This document shows, one piece after another, positions 18,339-37,899 of a DNA stretch of 64,000 bases (position 1 is its first letter; every line of letters begins with the position of its first letter). Position numbers and translations under genes: made by a program. The DNA comes from Whitmania pigra (lineage: Eukaryota; Annelida; Clitellata; Hirudinida; Haemopidae): positions 202,501-266,500 of the forward strand of contig JAJTWR010000374.1 in assembly GCA_021613335.1 (NCBI GenBank), given 5' to 3'. The notes beneath the pieces were generated by a model. The model saw only the letters and a list, made by a program, of their open reading frames with translations, was not told the DNA's origin and ran no database searches.

Positions 18339-18796
18339 TTGTAACAACATTGTTTTGTATATGTAACAACATTGTTTTGTATATGTAACAACATTGTTTT
18401 GTATGTGCAACAACATTGTTTTGTTTATGTAACAACATTGTTTTGTATGTGTAACAACATTATTTTGTATGTGTAACAACATTGTTTTGTATATGTAACA
18501 ACATTATTTTGTATGTGTAACAACATTGTTTTTATATGTAACAACATTGTTTGTATATGTAACAACATTGTTTTGTATGTGTAACAACATTATTTTGTTT
18601 ATGTAACAACATTGGTTTGTATGTGTAACAACATTATTTTGTATGTGTAACAACATTGTTTTGTATATGTAACAACATTATTTTGTATGTGTAACAACAT
18701 TGTTTTTATATGTAACAACATTGTTTTTATATGTAACAACATTGTTTTGTATATGTAACAACATTATTTTGTATACGTAACAACATTGTCGTTGCA
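18339..18796. repeat. 22-bp tandem repeat, ~21 units
   Basis: Head-to-tail copies of a unit based on TGTAACAACATTGTTTTGTA, with G/A variation at ATTGTT/ATTATT and short deletions in four units. Each unit carries AACAA-CA-TTGTT, an inverted repeat able to form a small hairpin. The array ends about 13 bp before the minus-strand stop codon at 18809, so it occupies the presumed 3' UTR of that gene. Confidence 0.92.
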
Positions 18797-18808
18797 TCGA
18801 CATCCTGC

Positions 18809-26980
<8,172 letters not shown>

Positions 26981-27765
26981 CTGAATTATTTGTTGAGCAT
27001 TGTTAAAATTATTAAATAATAACTGTAAATTGTTTAAATTAATAAATATTTTATCTGAACGTAACTTTGAAATTAATTGACCAAATTAACTGAGACATAA
27101 TTTCAAAGTCATTTCTAATTCTATTATGTTTTTAATGTTTCAAAGAAAATATTTCCAGAAGAGGAAGGTTTTTTAAAACACCGACTTCATAAAAAGGAAT
27201 AAAAATGATGGAATTATTTTTTTAAAATCCAACGTAATCTGCTTGTAAATCAAACAAAAAAACATTTTCTAAATGGAAAAGGATCACAAGCGATATTAAA
27301 TCACACAATTCATCGCACTTTTTCAGAGAAACAACTCTTAACAATAATAATAAATTAATTTAGAACATTAACGAATTACATTTACGACTGAATTTTAAAT
27401 CATTTAAATCGTTTTAAAAAGAAAATTAATATTCGTGGTAGTTGAGAATTAGAACTGATATTTTTTTGTTTCAATTTTATTTGCATTATCAATTAAACCA
27501 AATCATTTTAAAACAAATAAAACAATTTAGACAAAATTTAAAGAAATATTTATTTTTATTATTATATTAAAAGAATGTTATAAAAATTAGTACAAAATAA
27601 TAGCAAATATTCTATGCAAAAAATCATTTAAATACCTGTCCTTAAAAAAGAATAATTTTCCACATTTTGCTTAAGAATTCGACTAAATTCGGCAAAATTT
27701 CCAGAAAATTATGAGGACACCGAAGATTCTAATGGACTTTTGGGACGCTTGTTTCGGGAAATTCT

Positions 27766-27777
27766 TGCGCATGCGCC
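27766..27777. promoter_or_regulatory. NRF-1-like site TGCGCATGCGCC
   Basis: The 12-mer matches the known NRF-1 consensus (YGCGCAYGCGCR) in all but its last base and stands out in AT-rich DNA. It lies about 0.8 kb upstream of the first exon I can see of the minus-strand gene ending at 18809, and could belong to its promoter. Confidence 0.35.
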
Positions 27778-28839
27778 ATCGGAAAACTGGATCAGTTGCA
27801 TGCAACTGCGCTGGCATTTTGTGAGATTAATTTATTCTTAATTCATTCTTTTCACGTCATTCCATGTCTTTGAATAATGAGTCATCAATATTCATGATGC
27901 CTCGTGCATAATTGATAAGCACGCTGTTAGCTTCATTGATCATTATTATTAATAACGTATTAATATTATTAAACTTATACTTACTTAAATACTTATTCAT
28001 CCACAATTCCAGACAACTTCTTACAAGTAAGTTAGCACAAACTGAACTAAGGCTGACAATCTGAATGCAAATTTTGAGATTTGGCAACAAATAAAATAAT
28101 TGAATTTTAAATGTTTTCCTATTCAAAGAAAAAATGTAAACACACATAAACACACACATAAACGCATAATTAAATGTTATTTATTTATTTATTTATTACA
28201 CAACTAGGATGATTTGGACTTGATACTTAACTGTCTTACTCAAGTGATATTTATACAAGCGTACATACAGACACGAACACATACTTGCAAATTATTGAAC
28301 AATTTACTGGCCCACCACGTGACCAACACCAGTGTGACGTCACAGCTAATTAGCGAAAGTGAGCCTTCGATATTATGAAATATAATTAGGACGCGTGCTT
28401 TGTGAATGCATGTTATTATCAAATTAGTTTTATCGGTAGTGATGGTAATTTTCGTGCTGGTTTTATAAACATTATTACCACTTGTTAATTAATTAAAATA
28501 ATAGTATTATATACATTATTATCACTAATTAATTAATAATAATATTATACAATTTATTATCACTCATTAATTATTAATGATACTATAAACATTATTACCA
28601 CATTATTTTTAAAACATTTTATTCAGCCCTCTAATACTTTCTAAAACCATCATCAGAAAACATCACGTAATATTGAAAGTCCTCAAACGGATCAGGGATA
28701 TACCCAAGGACCATATAATGAATATTACTGAATTCGATTAGAAAGATTAAAATGATTATATGAATTTTCTAAATATTGTCGTGGAATGTTGAAAGTGCTC
28801 TTAGTCCTTGTCATCTTTGGCCCTTTCTTCCGTGTTTTC

Positions 28840-29330
28840 TCCAGGTATTACGTTTGAAAAATTTCCAGGTCTTACGTGTCCCTTGTAACACCTCCATGAA
28901 TATCCACTTAAGATATCATCATGTGCTTTCCAAAAGTCCAAGGATTTCCTCCCAATTCGATATAAGAGCTGTGATCAGCCTATTCTGCCTCTCCGCATTG
29001 CCAATCGGGTTATATTGTTCCATCCATCTATGAATATCAGGTTTGTCATATTTGAATTCATGCCATCGGTCTAGTCCTATTGTGTTTTTGATAACAGCCA
29101 CATCCCGAACGACGTAATCTGACTTGGTCCGAGCGCAAAGATTTGGAATTCTCGTTCCTAGTACGTTCCTAAAATTCTGGGTCCCAATTTCGTTACGTAT
29201 CCTTTCTCTTTCAATCTGTTCTCAAGCATTCTTACGTGACGCGACCCTTGGTCATCTTCTGTGGCAGTTCTGATTAATTTGGCCCAGAGGCTCCACCTCT
29301 TCACAGCCGGAATCGCAAGTTGTGCTGGCC
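28840..29330 (-). pseudogene. Decayed ORF, possibly LINE-derived
   Basis: The minus strand shows long but broken open frames: about 60 codons at 29101-28919 including DVAVIKNTIGLDRWHEFKY, and upstream frames in another phase with one stop. The context IPNLCARTKSDYVVRDVAVI loosely resembles the motif IPDL...VVLIDVAV seen near the C-terminus of some non-LTR retrotransposon polyproteins. Identity is weak and it may be an unrelated relic. Confidence 0.3.
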
Positions 29331-30030
29331 GTTGGATTTTTTTTACCGATCACAGCTTGTTATGAAGGACCGCAGCACAAAGCCTTACGCGTTGCAAGAA
29401 CTTCTGGGTTGGCATCAACCAGGCATTCGCACTTACCGTAGGAATAATGGTAATGATAATAATTTTAATGATAATAATTACAATGGTAATATAGGAACCA
29501 TGGGGACCCTAGGCGAACCGCGATGCTATTAGTAACGAAGCCTTGAAAGCACGGTGATGATGATGATGATGACGATGATAATTTGGTTAGCGCCGATGTT
29601 AATGACTCTCTCCGTGGCGTCAACAAAGGCTGACAGCGCCATGAAAGTTAATGTCATCAGTACCTATTCATTATTCAACCATGCACTCATCTCTAGCGAA
29701 TGAACGTCAAGTAGAAGAATTAAAACATCTCAAGTAAATGCGAAAGTATCCAAACATTATTTTAAACAAGAAAAGAGTTATTTTTGAAATTGCTAAAACT
29801 GCTGACATTTTTAAAGGTAATTAAAAAGCTATATTATATTATTTTATATTCATAAATGAAATTTAAAATAAATAATTTATTTTTGCCTAGGGTAATATTT
29901 ATTCTCGAATAATTTACAAAAATAAGCTGCCCGTAATGAAACCAATAACACTTTCTTTTAATATTCAAATTATTTGATTAACAAAAGCGACACAGCTGAT
30001 TGAATAAATAAATTATAACAAATAGTTAAA

Positions 30031-30267
30031 ATGCCTGTACTTTACATTCTACTATTTTGTGCCTTAGTTTCAACGGCCTTTGGACGGATCGTGTTTGTTG
30101 ATGGCTGCTACGAAGATTGGAGCAGATGTACCCCTGGTACGTCACTTCTTAAAAGGGATTATTCTGGAAAAATTGCAACTTCAGGCTGCAGCGGAGAAAA
30201 TTGTGTGGACTCACCGAGTAAATGGTGCCCATTCTTGTTGCCAAACAACAAATGTGTTTGTTTCTAG
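30031..30267 (+). CDS. Divergent macin-like secreted peptide (macin copy 1)
   Basis: Macins are secreted, disulfide-rich antimicrobial peptides known from leeches (theromacin, neuromacin) and Hydra (hydramacin). This 78-aa single-exon frame has a hydrophobic signal peptide (about residues 1-18, MPVLYILLFCALVSTAFG). It then shows the family start CYEDWSRCTPGTS and the end CVDSPSKWCPFLLPNNKCVC. The middle is not macin-like. By hand alignment to the copy at 39605 it carries a net +2 bases followed by a net -14, so the stretch between runs in another phase and is four codons shorter overall. Seven cysteines remain instead of eight and WKDC is lost from the reading frame. It is either a relic or a peptide with a new core. 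No close TATA box like those of the other copies was seen. Confidence 0.7.
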   Translation: MPVLYILLFCALVSTAFGRIVFVDGCYEDWSRCTPGTSLLKRDYSGKIATSGCSGENCVDSPSKWCPFLLPNNKCVCF

Positions 30268-30489
30268 TGAATCGAAGAAATAGATGCATTCGTCAACATT
30301 ATGGACACTGCTTGGCATGGGACACTTTCTCAAAATTAACATTTCATTGTTTTTGCCGTTGTGATTCCAAATTGATTCGTCATGTTTTTCTGAAAAGTAT
30401 TTGTTTCCTTACGGACTTTGATCGATAAGATATTGTTTTAGCAATTAACAAGTTATAAATACAATAAATATATATAAATTTACAAGACT

Positions 30490-31310
30490 AAAAACGCCTT
30501 TAAACGCAGTTGGATATTTGAAGATTAAAGAACTACAGATTTCTCAAATGCAATAAAAACTTCAGATTACAGGTTAAAAAAAGTTAAACATTGAAGTTTG
30601 AGCACTTTCTCAGGCCTGTTTGAAGAATATGAAGCAATATTTATTACTCATCCACAAGTGAATTTGAATTAATCTTGATGCGATTGTCAACATAAACAAG
30701 ACCGCCAATGATGAGCACTTTTTGAAGAAATTTTGTGACACTTGATTTAAAATAGCTTAAATGGTCCAGAATTACAATAAATTGTTTATTCTGAGAAATA
30801 AAAAAGCATTTGTGGCTTTTTAGACATTTGTTGCAAAATAATACGTTTTTTCGCTTTAAAAATTGATAATATTATCGAGGAGACAAAATATTAGTAAATA
30901 AAAACACTTTAAATACACTTGAATATTTGAAAACTAAAAAACTCTAGCCCACTAAAATGCAACAAATACTTGAGGCTACAAACATTCGTTGTTAAAAACT
31001 TAAAGCAAGAGAAACAGTGAAATAAATTATTTAACAAATTTAAATAAACATGCCTGTTATTACTTTTTAATGAAATAGTGTCACAACGTAAAGGTTTGTC
31101 TGACTTTTAAACAAGATTTGAAATGCATTTATTCATTGGCATATTACGTTGTGATAATTATTAATGTAATAACAGTATCTCAGCAATATTGAATTTAAAA
31201 AATCATGTTAATTCCCAAGTAATTTGAATTTTTATCCTTTCAATGACAACCTTTGGCCTCATAGGACCACAGGGAGTGTAAGTCTGAAAGTGCTACTCAT
31301 AATTCATTTT
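30490..31310. repeat. Locus-specific repeated flanking DNA
   Basis: Segments here recur upstream of the later macin copies. AAACGC...TTTGA-rich blocks at 30490-30600 and 30900-31010 match 38735-38830 and 45550-45740. The block at 31240-31310 (CATAGGACCACAGGGAGTGT) matches 39205-39255 and 45980-46025. This supports shared ancestry of the macin-bearing segments. Confidence 0.6.
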
Positions 31311-31399
31311 AATTGTTTAAATACTTTTTATTGTAAAAATTGGCAAATAATGTTATTATTATTTTATATTTCTATGTGCAATATTCGTAAATAAATCAA

Positions 31400-31407
31400 G
31401 AGGCATA
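31400..31407. repeat. 8-bp target-site duplication, left copy
   Basis: GAGGCATA lies immediately outside the left inverted repeat of the hAT element. The identical octamer is at 32772-32779. Eight bases is the duplication length characteristic of hAT transposition. Confidence 0.9.
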
Positions 31408-32771
31408 CAGTGTTGTGCAGTATCGAATTACATATAATTCGTTACTGTAATTAATTACATTTTTTGGTAATTTTTACTTGTAACAATTACAAAAAAAATT
31501 TTGTACTCTTACTTGTAACAAATTACTATTTTTGGTCATACTTTTAATTCGTTACCTTTTTGGCGCAAGACGTTACAAAGTAACATAAATAACATTTTAA
31601 ATTAGTTTAATATATTTTAAAAAAATTTAAATCCTAGATTGTTATTCTTTGGTTCGTTCGAGAACCTTCCCGATCATCGCTCTTTTGTTATTGTGGTTAT
31701 CGCCGGTCGTTTTTGTTTTAAATCGGAAATTGTTGATTAGTCATACCGAAGCTTTTTTAATATATAATATTGTATACATATAATAATATAAGATAAGATT
31801 TAATATATCGTAGTATGGCTTCATTTGAAGCCATTTTTAGTGTCGTTAGCGAAGATAAGAGGAACAAGGGTGAAGATAGTCCGTGGCCGTATTTGAACAA
31901 AATGTTCAGATTTCAATCAAAGGAAAATCATATAAGTATGCATGCCTACTCTGCCAACAGAAACAAAAACTACATGTTCAGCATATGAAGGTTCTTCATC
32001 TAACTTGAAGAAGCACGTGGAACGCATGCATCCAACAGAAGTTAAGGAATATGGGATATCTTTGCTAACGATTGTCAAGCTTGATGAGAAACTGGTAGCC
32101 AAAATAGCATCTTCTAATGCAGCAAAGATGGACGAGCTTTGAGCTCTCGTTCATCTGATGCTGACAGTATTGAAGACAGTTTCTTCAATTGCACAAGGTC
32201 AACTGATATTCTGATGCAGTATCTTCGAGACCGATCAGTTGACATGAACATTATTACTGGAAGCGATACCCTGAAGAAATTATTTATCCAGTTGAACACT
32301 CCTCTGCTAGCTAGTGCAGCTGTTAAACGTTTATTCAGCTCTTCTGGTATGACAAAGAACAGCTGAAGGACCATAATGAGTGACAAACTATTCGAGGACT
32401 TAGTTATGTTAAAAATTAACAAAAATTTGTGATTGTAATGTAATAAATAATAAAAACACCCAAAAGAATGCATTAGTTCAAATGTTATTACTTAATGACT
32501 GTTAGTACTAGCAGTTAATACCAGTAATTGTTTTAACGATAAGAGAAACAATTCCTTTTAAATAATACGGAATGATGTATGAGATCACAATAATGGCGGC
32601 ATCAAAGTTACTTGTAATTTTTACTTAAAAGTAACTTTTGGACGCTGTAACTTTTAACTTTTACTTGAGTAAATTTTTGAGACAATACTCTTACTTATAC
32701 TTAAGTAGCTTTTTGAGGTATTACTTTTACTTGTAACTAGTTACCGAAATGAGGTAATTTTTACAACACTG
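31408..32771 (+). mobile_element. hAT-superfamily DNA transposon, non-autonomous
   Basis: The element is 1,364 bp, bounded by CAGTGTTGT at the left and ACAACACTG at the right, with an identical GAGGCATA octamer on both sides. Subterminal DNA is rich in TTACTTGTAA-type blocks on both ends. Inside are pieces of a transposase: an N-terminal region from the ATG at 31814 that runs into a BED-type zinc-finger relic (CLLCQQKQK, then NLKKHVERMHP in another frame), and a C-terminal hAT dimerisation region (LLASAAVKRLFSSSGM, then LFEDLVMLKINK after a stop). The catalytic core between them is missing. It sits upstream of macin copy 2 and interrupts flanking DNA that is continuous in the other copies. 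Confidence 0.92.
31814..32432 (+). pseudogene. Truncated, frameshifted hAT transposase
   Basis: Fragments lie in three phases. There is an N-terminal frame from 31814, a zinc-finger half with CxxC around 31945, its histidine half (HVERMHP) from about 32010, then a jump of several hundred codons straight to the dimerisation domain at 32270-32360. One in-frame stop separates that domain from its last helix. The DDE catalytic region is deleted, so no active enzyme can be made. Confidence 0.85.
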
Positions 32772-32779
32772 GAGGCATA
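32772..32779. repeat. 8-bp target-site duplication, right copy
   Basis: GAGGCATA directly follows the right inverted repeat of the hAT element and is identical to the left copy at 31400-31407. Confidence 0.9.
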
Positions 32780-33439
32780 CCACTTTGTAAATATTGAAGT
32801 ACTGCGCTGTCCATCTCTCCATTTGATGTTGTGGGGATGAGGACTTCGGTTATACTTTTTATATTTTTTTCTATTATTAAATAAAAAATAAAAGTAATGC
32901 AAAAATAAAGATAAAACTATTTTTTGGTGTAAAATACTTCCAGTACGTAGACTTTATGTGTTACATTTTCTACTTAAATAATCAATGGAAGTTGCCTCTA
33001 GTATATGCTACACAGATATATTAACAAGCTCGCTCATAAAAAAGAAAAATGGGTCAGATCAAATAAACTCAATTTTGAAAAATTTTCCCACCAAACTGTA
33101 ACTTATTAAATAATATAAAAACTTGTAATTTGTGATTCGTGGCTTTTGAGGAATGCAGTTCAGAAAATGAAAATCATTTTATAAAGATTCCACATTTAAT
33201 CAATGGCATTTAGTATGGATTGTTGTTAAGAAACACAACATAACATCAAAGTTTGATATTTTATGTTGCTGTCAGGAACTATTAGGGAGAGATCTGTTTT
33301 ATGTTACTCACGTCTTTATGAGCGATTTGAGGAATGGCTCAGGTGTTTACAGCTTCCTGGATTTTTGATATTATTGGCTTCAGCTTTTTATCTTACCGAT
33401 ATAATTGAAATCCTTGAGCAATCTTTTTTTTTCATATTT

Positions 33440-33447
33440 TATATAAA
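33440..33447 (+). promoter_or_regulatory. TATA box of macin copy 2
   Basis: TATATAAA lies 45 bases upstream of the ATG and is shared in sequence and position with macin copies 3 and 4. Those copies also share the following GG(A/G)CCCTAACTA block. Confidence 0.75.
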
Positions 33448-33491
33448 GGACCCTAACTATGCGGTGTGATTCGTCTGCTCCGGAGTGAAAA

Positions 33492-33740
33492 ATGGCTCTT
33501 CTCAACAAGTTGCTCTGCTTTGCTTTGGTCTTCATGATCTTCGGCGAGTTGGTGACTCCGAGTTGCTATGACGATTGGAGCAGATGCACGCCTGGCACGT
33601 CATTTCTGACTGGAATTCTGTGGAAAGATTGCAACAGCCGCTGCAGGGAACTCGGCCATAGAGGAGGATTATGGGCGAATTCGCCAAGCAAATCTTACCT
33701 TGAAGTTTTCAATAACAACAAACAGTGCCATTTCAACTGA
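33492..33740 (+). CDS. Macin copy 2, missing three of eight cysteines
   Basis: This 82-aa single-exon gene has a signal peptide nearly identical to copies 3 and 4 (MALLNKLLCFALVFMIFG, cleavage likely before the first mature Cys). Its first half is a normal macin: CYDDWSRCTPGTSFLTGILW and then KDCNSRC. The second half has drifted. The conserved RCVDSP reads LWANSP, SCPGVL reads YLEVF, and the final CRCY reads CHFN. Cysteines 5, 6 and 8 are gone while the frame stays open. Five cysteines cannot form the family's disulfide set. I take it as a decaying duplicate that still has a promoter; a neofunctionalised peptide is the alternative. Confidence 0.8.
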   Translation: MALLNKLLCFALVFMIFGELVTPSCYDDWSRCTPGTSFLTGILWKDCNSRCRELGHRGGLWANSPSKSYLEVFNNNKQCHFN

Positions 33741-35678
33741 TCTGAAGATTTGTTGAAAATGTAGGAGATTCTAGAAGAACACCGTCCATGAATTTGTGAT
33801 TTTATTTAACAATCACGTAGTTAAGTAAAAACCTAGGCAATGACCAAGTTTGCATAGTGAGGTTTTATGCTTGTGATTATACTGTTAAAAGTCTTATTTT
33901 TAATACGATGTCATCCATAGATAATTTAATATTAAGAATAAATTTTCAATTTGTTCGAATTTATGAAATAAAAATTAAGTGGTTGTAAATTATAATATCT
34001 GCGATCATAGCGTTGTAATTAAAAGCAATTTTGATTATTTTAACCAAAATTCCGTTGCATTTCATAACATAGATAATATTGATACTTTACTATGCTGTTC
34101 TGGCTGCGTACATTCCTTATCAAAAAGTGAGCTTGTTTCATTTTAACCTAAAGGAGGTAGAAGTTGGATTCTTAATGAATGAAGTCAAGATAAATAATCA
34201 TTAACTCACAGAAAAGGCATCGATCTATGAAATGCAACTGAATGCACGTTAAGTGCTTAATATTGAAATAACCCGGGAGTCCGCAAATAAGTAAGTTAAC
34301 TAATAAGTTTATTAGAGCAGGTATTCAGTTAACGGAACTGAATAATAGAAGTTAAGTGTTGAAGAAATTGAGGTACTTAAGGATGCAAATGGATATTTGG
34401 GCTTCCAAGTTGTCTTGATTCTCGTTGTTTGTCAGGTGATTATCGAGAATGCTTTTCTGTAGCAAAAATAGATCCCTCGTGCCCGAAAAAGATGCCAAAT
34501 ATAATTAAGTATAAATTTAATTATATTAGCAATATAAACTTAATTAATTTCCAAAAATCTAAGTTTACAACAATATTATATTAAGCCATACAAACAACAT
34601 ATATGCAACATAATTGTTTAGAGAAATAATTTTTCGATGACAAACTTTATTTTATCGTTTGTCTTAACACTGACATTTAATAAACAGTTATCATACATTG
34701 CTTAAAATTAATTCGCCACTAATTAACATTTTAGAATTAGTCTTATTTTTCAATTAACTCAAAAGAAACTCAAAGAAAATGCATCAATCGGTGAAATGCA
34801 ACTGAGTTCACGTAAAGTTTATATTATTATGTTTATATATTATATTAAGCCATACAAACAGCATATATGCAACATATTTGTTTAGAGAAATAATTGTGTG
34901 ATTGTTCGACTTAATTTTATAGTTTGTCTTAACACTGCACATTTTATACTTTTTTTCTGGGTAGTCGAAATGAAAAACATTGTAGCACAACGAAACAAGA
35001 TTACTTTCATCTCATCCCTAATATCCATTTGCGTCATTAAGTAATTCATACTCCTTAAATACTTAACTTTGGTTAAGCAGTTCCATTAACTGAATAATTG
35101 CTCCAATAAACTTGTTAGTTAATTCACTAATTTGCGAGCCCCCGGGTTATTTCAACCTTGTTTTTATTCGATTTGTCAGCATGCATTCCTTATCAAAAAG
35201 GTATTGACTAGGTAGGAGGCACGTGAATGAATGAAGTCACGTCAAAACAATCATTAGTTCCATGAAAAAACATCGATCGATGACATGCACCATTGCATTA
35301 ATAAAAATATTTGTAAGTAAAAATCCAAAATAGCATTAGAAATTCTAGAATAAAATCAAATTATTATTATTTACATTAGATAAATTACAATGTTTAGAAA
35401 AATAAATAACCGAGAAAAAATACATAAATAAATACGTAAAGAATATCCAAATTTCCAAAAAAGCCTCATTTCCATCTCATTGAAAGGACAAATCGATGAG
35501 AACTAAGTAACAATTGTCTATAAATGGCAAACCGTCTCGCAAGCCATATTCATTAGACATGCGAACATAGGAATTAATAAAAGAGTCATATTTCTTGGAC
35601 ATGCAAGCAAATGCATTAATAAAAGTTCAGAAACAGTTCAGAAACAATCATTGAAATTGTAAGTGACAATTCGTCAAA

Positions 35679-37422
35679 ATGATTTCTCTTTCCTTCTGCA
35701 TGTTGATGAATATGGGTAGGTTGTAATGATTCATCCATTACATTGCTTAGGCAATTCATAATTTCAAGTCCAACAATGAAACTTTCCATCGTTAATGAAT
35801 GATTAATTTAAATTGATTAAAATATAATATCTGAAATTAAAATCAATACCAGTTTTAACGTTTGAAGGCATCTTATCTATTGTCGAAACCTCTGAAATCA
35901 ACATAGCCTTTGGAAAATTGGCTTGGTGCAGTTCACGCTCTCCTCCATTCAACGAATACTTGACTTTGGACGGAAACTTGGGTGGGAATAGTTACTTTTC
36001 ATCGGCAAGTGGTGGTTTCCAATGGCTTATGGTCGAGCTTTTTTGGAGATATCAGGTCAATAAAATCGTTATAACGAAGCAGGATTCACATTTTGGTTAG
36101 TAACATTTGTTAAAATCAACGACTATGCAAAGATCTCATAAAATAAGTCGCGATTTTAGATGACATACTTGTCGCAGTCGATGATGGAGCATTTAGTACA
36201 CTAAAGAACATAGAATCACTAAAGACCATTTGCAAGAGAGAACCAGCAAATCTTAAATCTAACACTGCGGCTTACGATTGCGCACAAAGTATCGGTAACT
36301 TCGTATTAGTCCTCCAAAAAGGTAATGCTACGCAACCTCTTGTTTTGTACGAAGTTGAAGCTTACGGAATCTGGGCAGAAAGTTTGGATTTATTTAATCT
36401 TTGTCTTAACAATTTACTAAATTTACTAAAACCGTTAACCAAACTTTGCTTAAGATTACTTCATCACTAATTAAAATTCTAGAATATCCAGAAATGCCAA
36501 ACGTGCTTCTAAACAAAGATATTCATGCCAGTGCCATTACTGCCGATAACCATCTTGAGTATTTAGTGAACGGCATAAGAACTCTACCTAATTGCGATGA
36601 GATACAGGAAGGAAGATATGGTGACAACTGGTTCAAAGTGGACATGGGAACACCTTATTATATCGACTATGTTGCTTATGCAATAAGACCATCCGCATTC
36701 GGTAAACATCAAATATTATCTTTCTACTACTAATGTAAATCATTTAAGATGTTTAGAAATATTCTGATGTTTTTATTCTAAAATATTTGTTCTTAATGTT
36801 GACTTGCTTGCAGCCAGCGCAAGATCTAACAACTTCATGGTTGGATTCAGCGAATCTGATTTCACTTCTCTGATTCGTGGTACTTATCCTCTCTGTGGTC
36901 AGTACCAAGGTGCAATTGCACCAGAGGGAGGCAGAGTCACGATGAAGTGCAATGCCAACCTGCCCGCCTACAGATATTTCATCATTCAGCAACCCTACGG
37001 AACTGCTGATGGATATCTTGGTGCTTGCGAACTTGAAGCATACCCTGCAACCAGCACTCTTGGTAAGGCAATTATTTACATTTGAGGAAAAGCTCCAAAA
37101 GTAGACATTTTCACTTTTTTCAAAAACAATAAAATTAATTTTAATCGCTCTTTATTAACCCCCTTCTTCAGGGAAAATGTGGAAGAACAAGGGAGCAATG
37201 TTGCTAACCAATTATGCTATTTCAACGCTGCAAAGCTCAAGACCAGCGGATTGCGTGTTTCACTGCTTCAAGCTTGGATTTCATGAATGCGATTCTTTCA
37301 ACTTCAACCTAAATATGAAGAAATGCCAACTGAACAAACACAGAAATGGCATTCTCTCTCAAAACCTTATTCCACATGCCGATTGGTCATTCTATACTTC
37401 AGAGTACTTTTTCAGTGGCTGA
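35679..37422 (+). CDS. Secreted two-fucolectin plus PAN/apple protein, copy 1
   Basis: Six exons: 35679-35715, 35853-36095, 36160-36381, 36483-36701, 36814-37062, 37172-37422. All introns are phase 1 and the model gives 406 aa. Exon 1 starts a hydrophobic leader (MISLSFCMLMNM) consistent with a signal peptide finished by exon 2. Exons 2-3 form one fucolectin/discoidin-like domain (INIAFGKLAWCSS at its start, LVLYEVEAYG at its end). Exons 4-5 form a second (NVLLNKDIHASA, WFKVDMGTPYYIDYVAY, ACELEAY). Exon 6 is a PAN/apple module (ADCVFHCFKLGFHECDSFNF). Such domains bind glycans or proteins outside the cell; the ligand is unknown. The exon 3 donor (GTTTGG) is weak but phase demands it. Neighbouring macins and a near-identical copy at 43155 suggest a shared immune or mucosal role, which is inference. 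Confidence 0.85.
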
Positions 37423-37614
37423 AAAAGTCATTAACAAAGACATTCAAACATTTCACAAATTGGTGATGTTCGTGTCATTAGCTAAAGTCAATTTTAATTG
37501 TTGGAAAACAATTTTTAGAATGTCATTGTTTTGTTAACATTGATGCAGCAAATCTGATCAAAACAATAATTTAAACTATAAATTAATTAAAAATAAATAT
37601 AATGCTCAATATTC

Positions 37615-37875
37615 TGTTGTGCCTCGCTTTTAGTTTCAAGACCATCAGAGTTCGGTCAGTGTTTGGTGAATGCCTTGAATATTTCTGACGCGATTTATTT
37701 TATTGAAATAGTGTGGTCTAATTGCAACATTTCCTACAATGAAAGAAGAAAGAAACAGAGGTTGGGATTTAAACTCGTAATGGAGTCGCACCAAGGCCAA
37801 AGTCTTAATAACTCATCTCCCGACGCCTGGCATTAATAGTTCGTGATAACTTGTAAAAACTCATCATAATATACA
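37615..37875 (-). repeat. Duplicated tail with tRNA-like relic, copy 1
   Basis: This block is nearly identical to 45085-45375. On the minus strand it contains GAGATGAGTTATTAAGAC (A-box-like) and GAGTTTAAATCCCAACC (degenerate B box) at tRNA-like spacing. That suggests a decayed tRNA gene or tRNA-derived SINE carried along by the duplication. The stems are not convincing. Confidence 0.35.
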
Positions 37876-37899
37876 AAATAGTCCGATACTTGGAGCACT

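Larger units (their letters stand above)
26982..30030. other. Intergenic; one decayed ORF region
   Basis: Mostly AT-rich unique DNA. It holds an NRF-1-like palindrome at 27766-27777, three diverged ~50-bp repeats with ATTATTACCACT/ATTATTATCACT at 28465-28600, a decayed minus-strand reading frame at 28840-29330 and short GAT-rich runs near 29550-29580. No intact gene is recognised. Confidence 0.5.

Noticed and set aside
27711..27826. Minus-strand 38-codon frame around the NRF-1-like site
   Set aside because: It is short, ends in a stop without a usable donor, and shows no similarity to the repeat-domain protein downstream.
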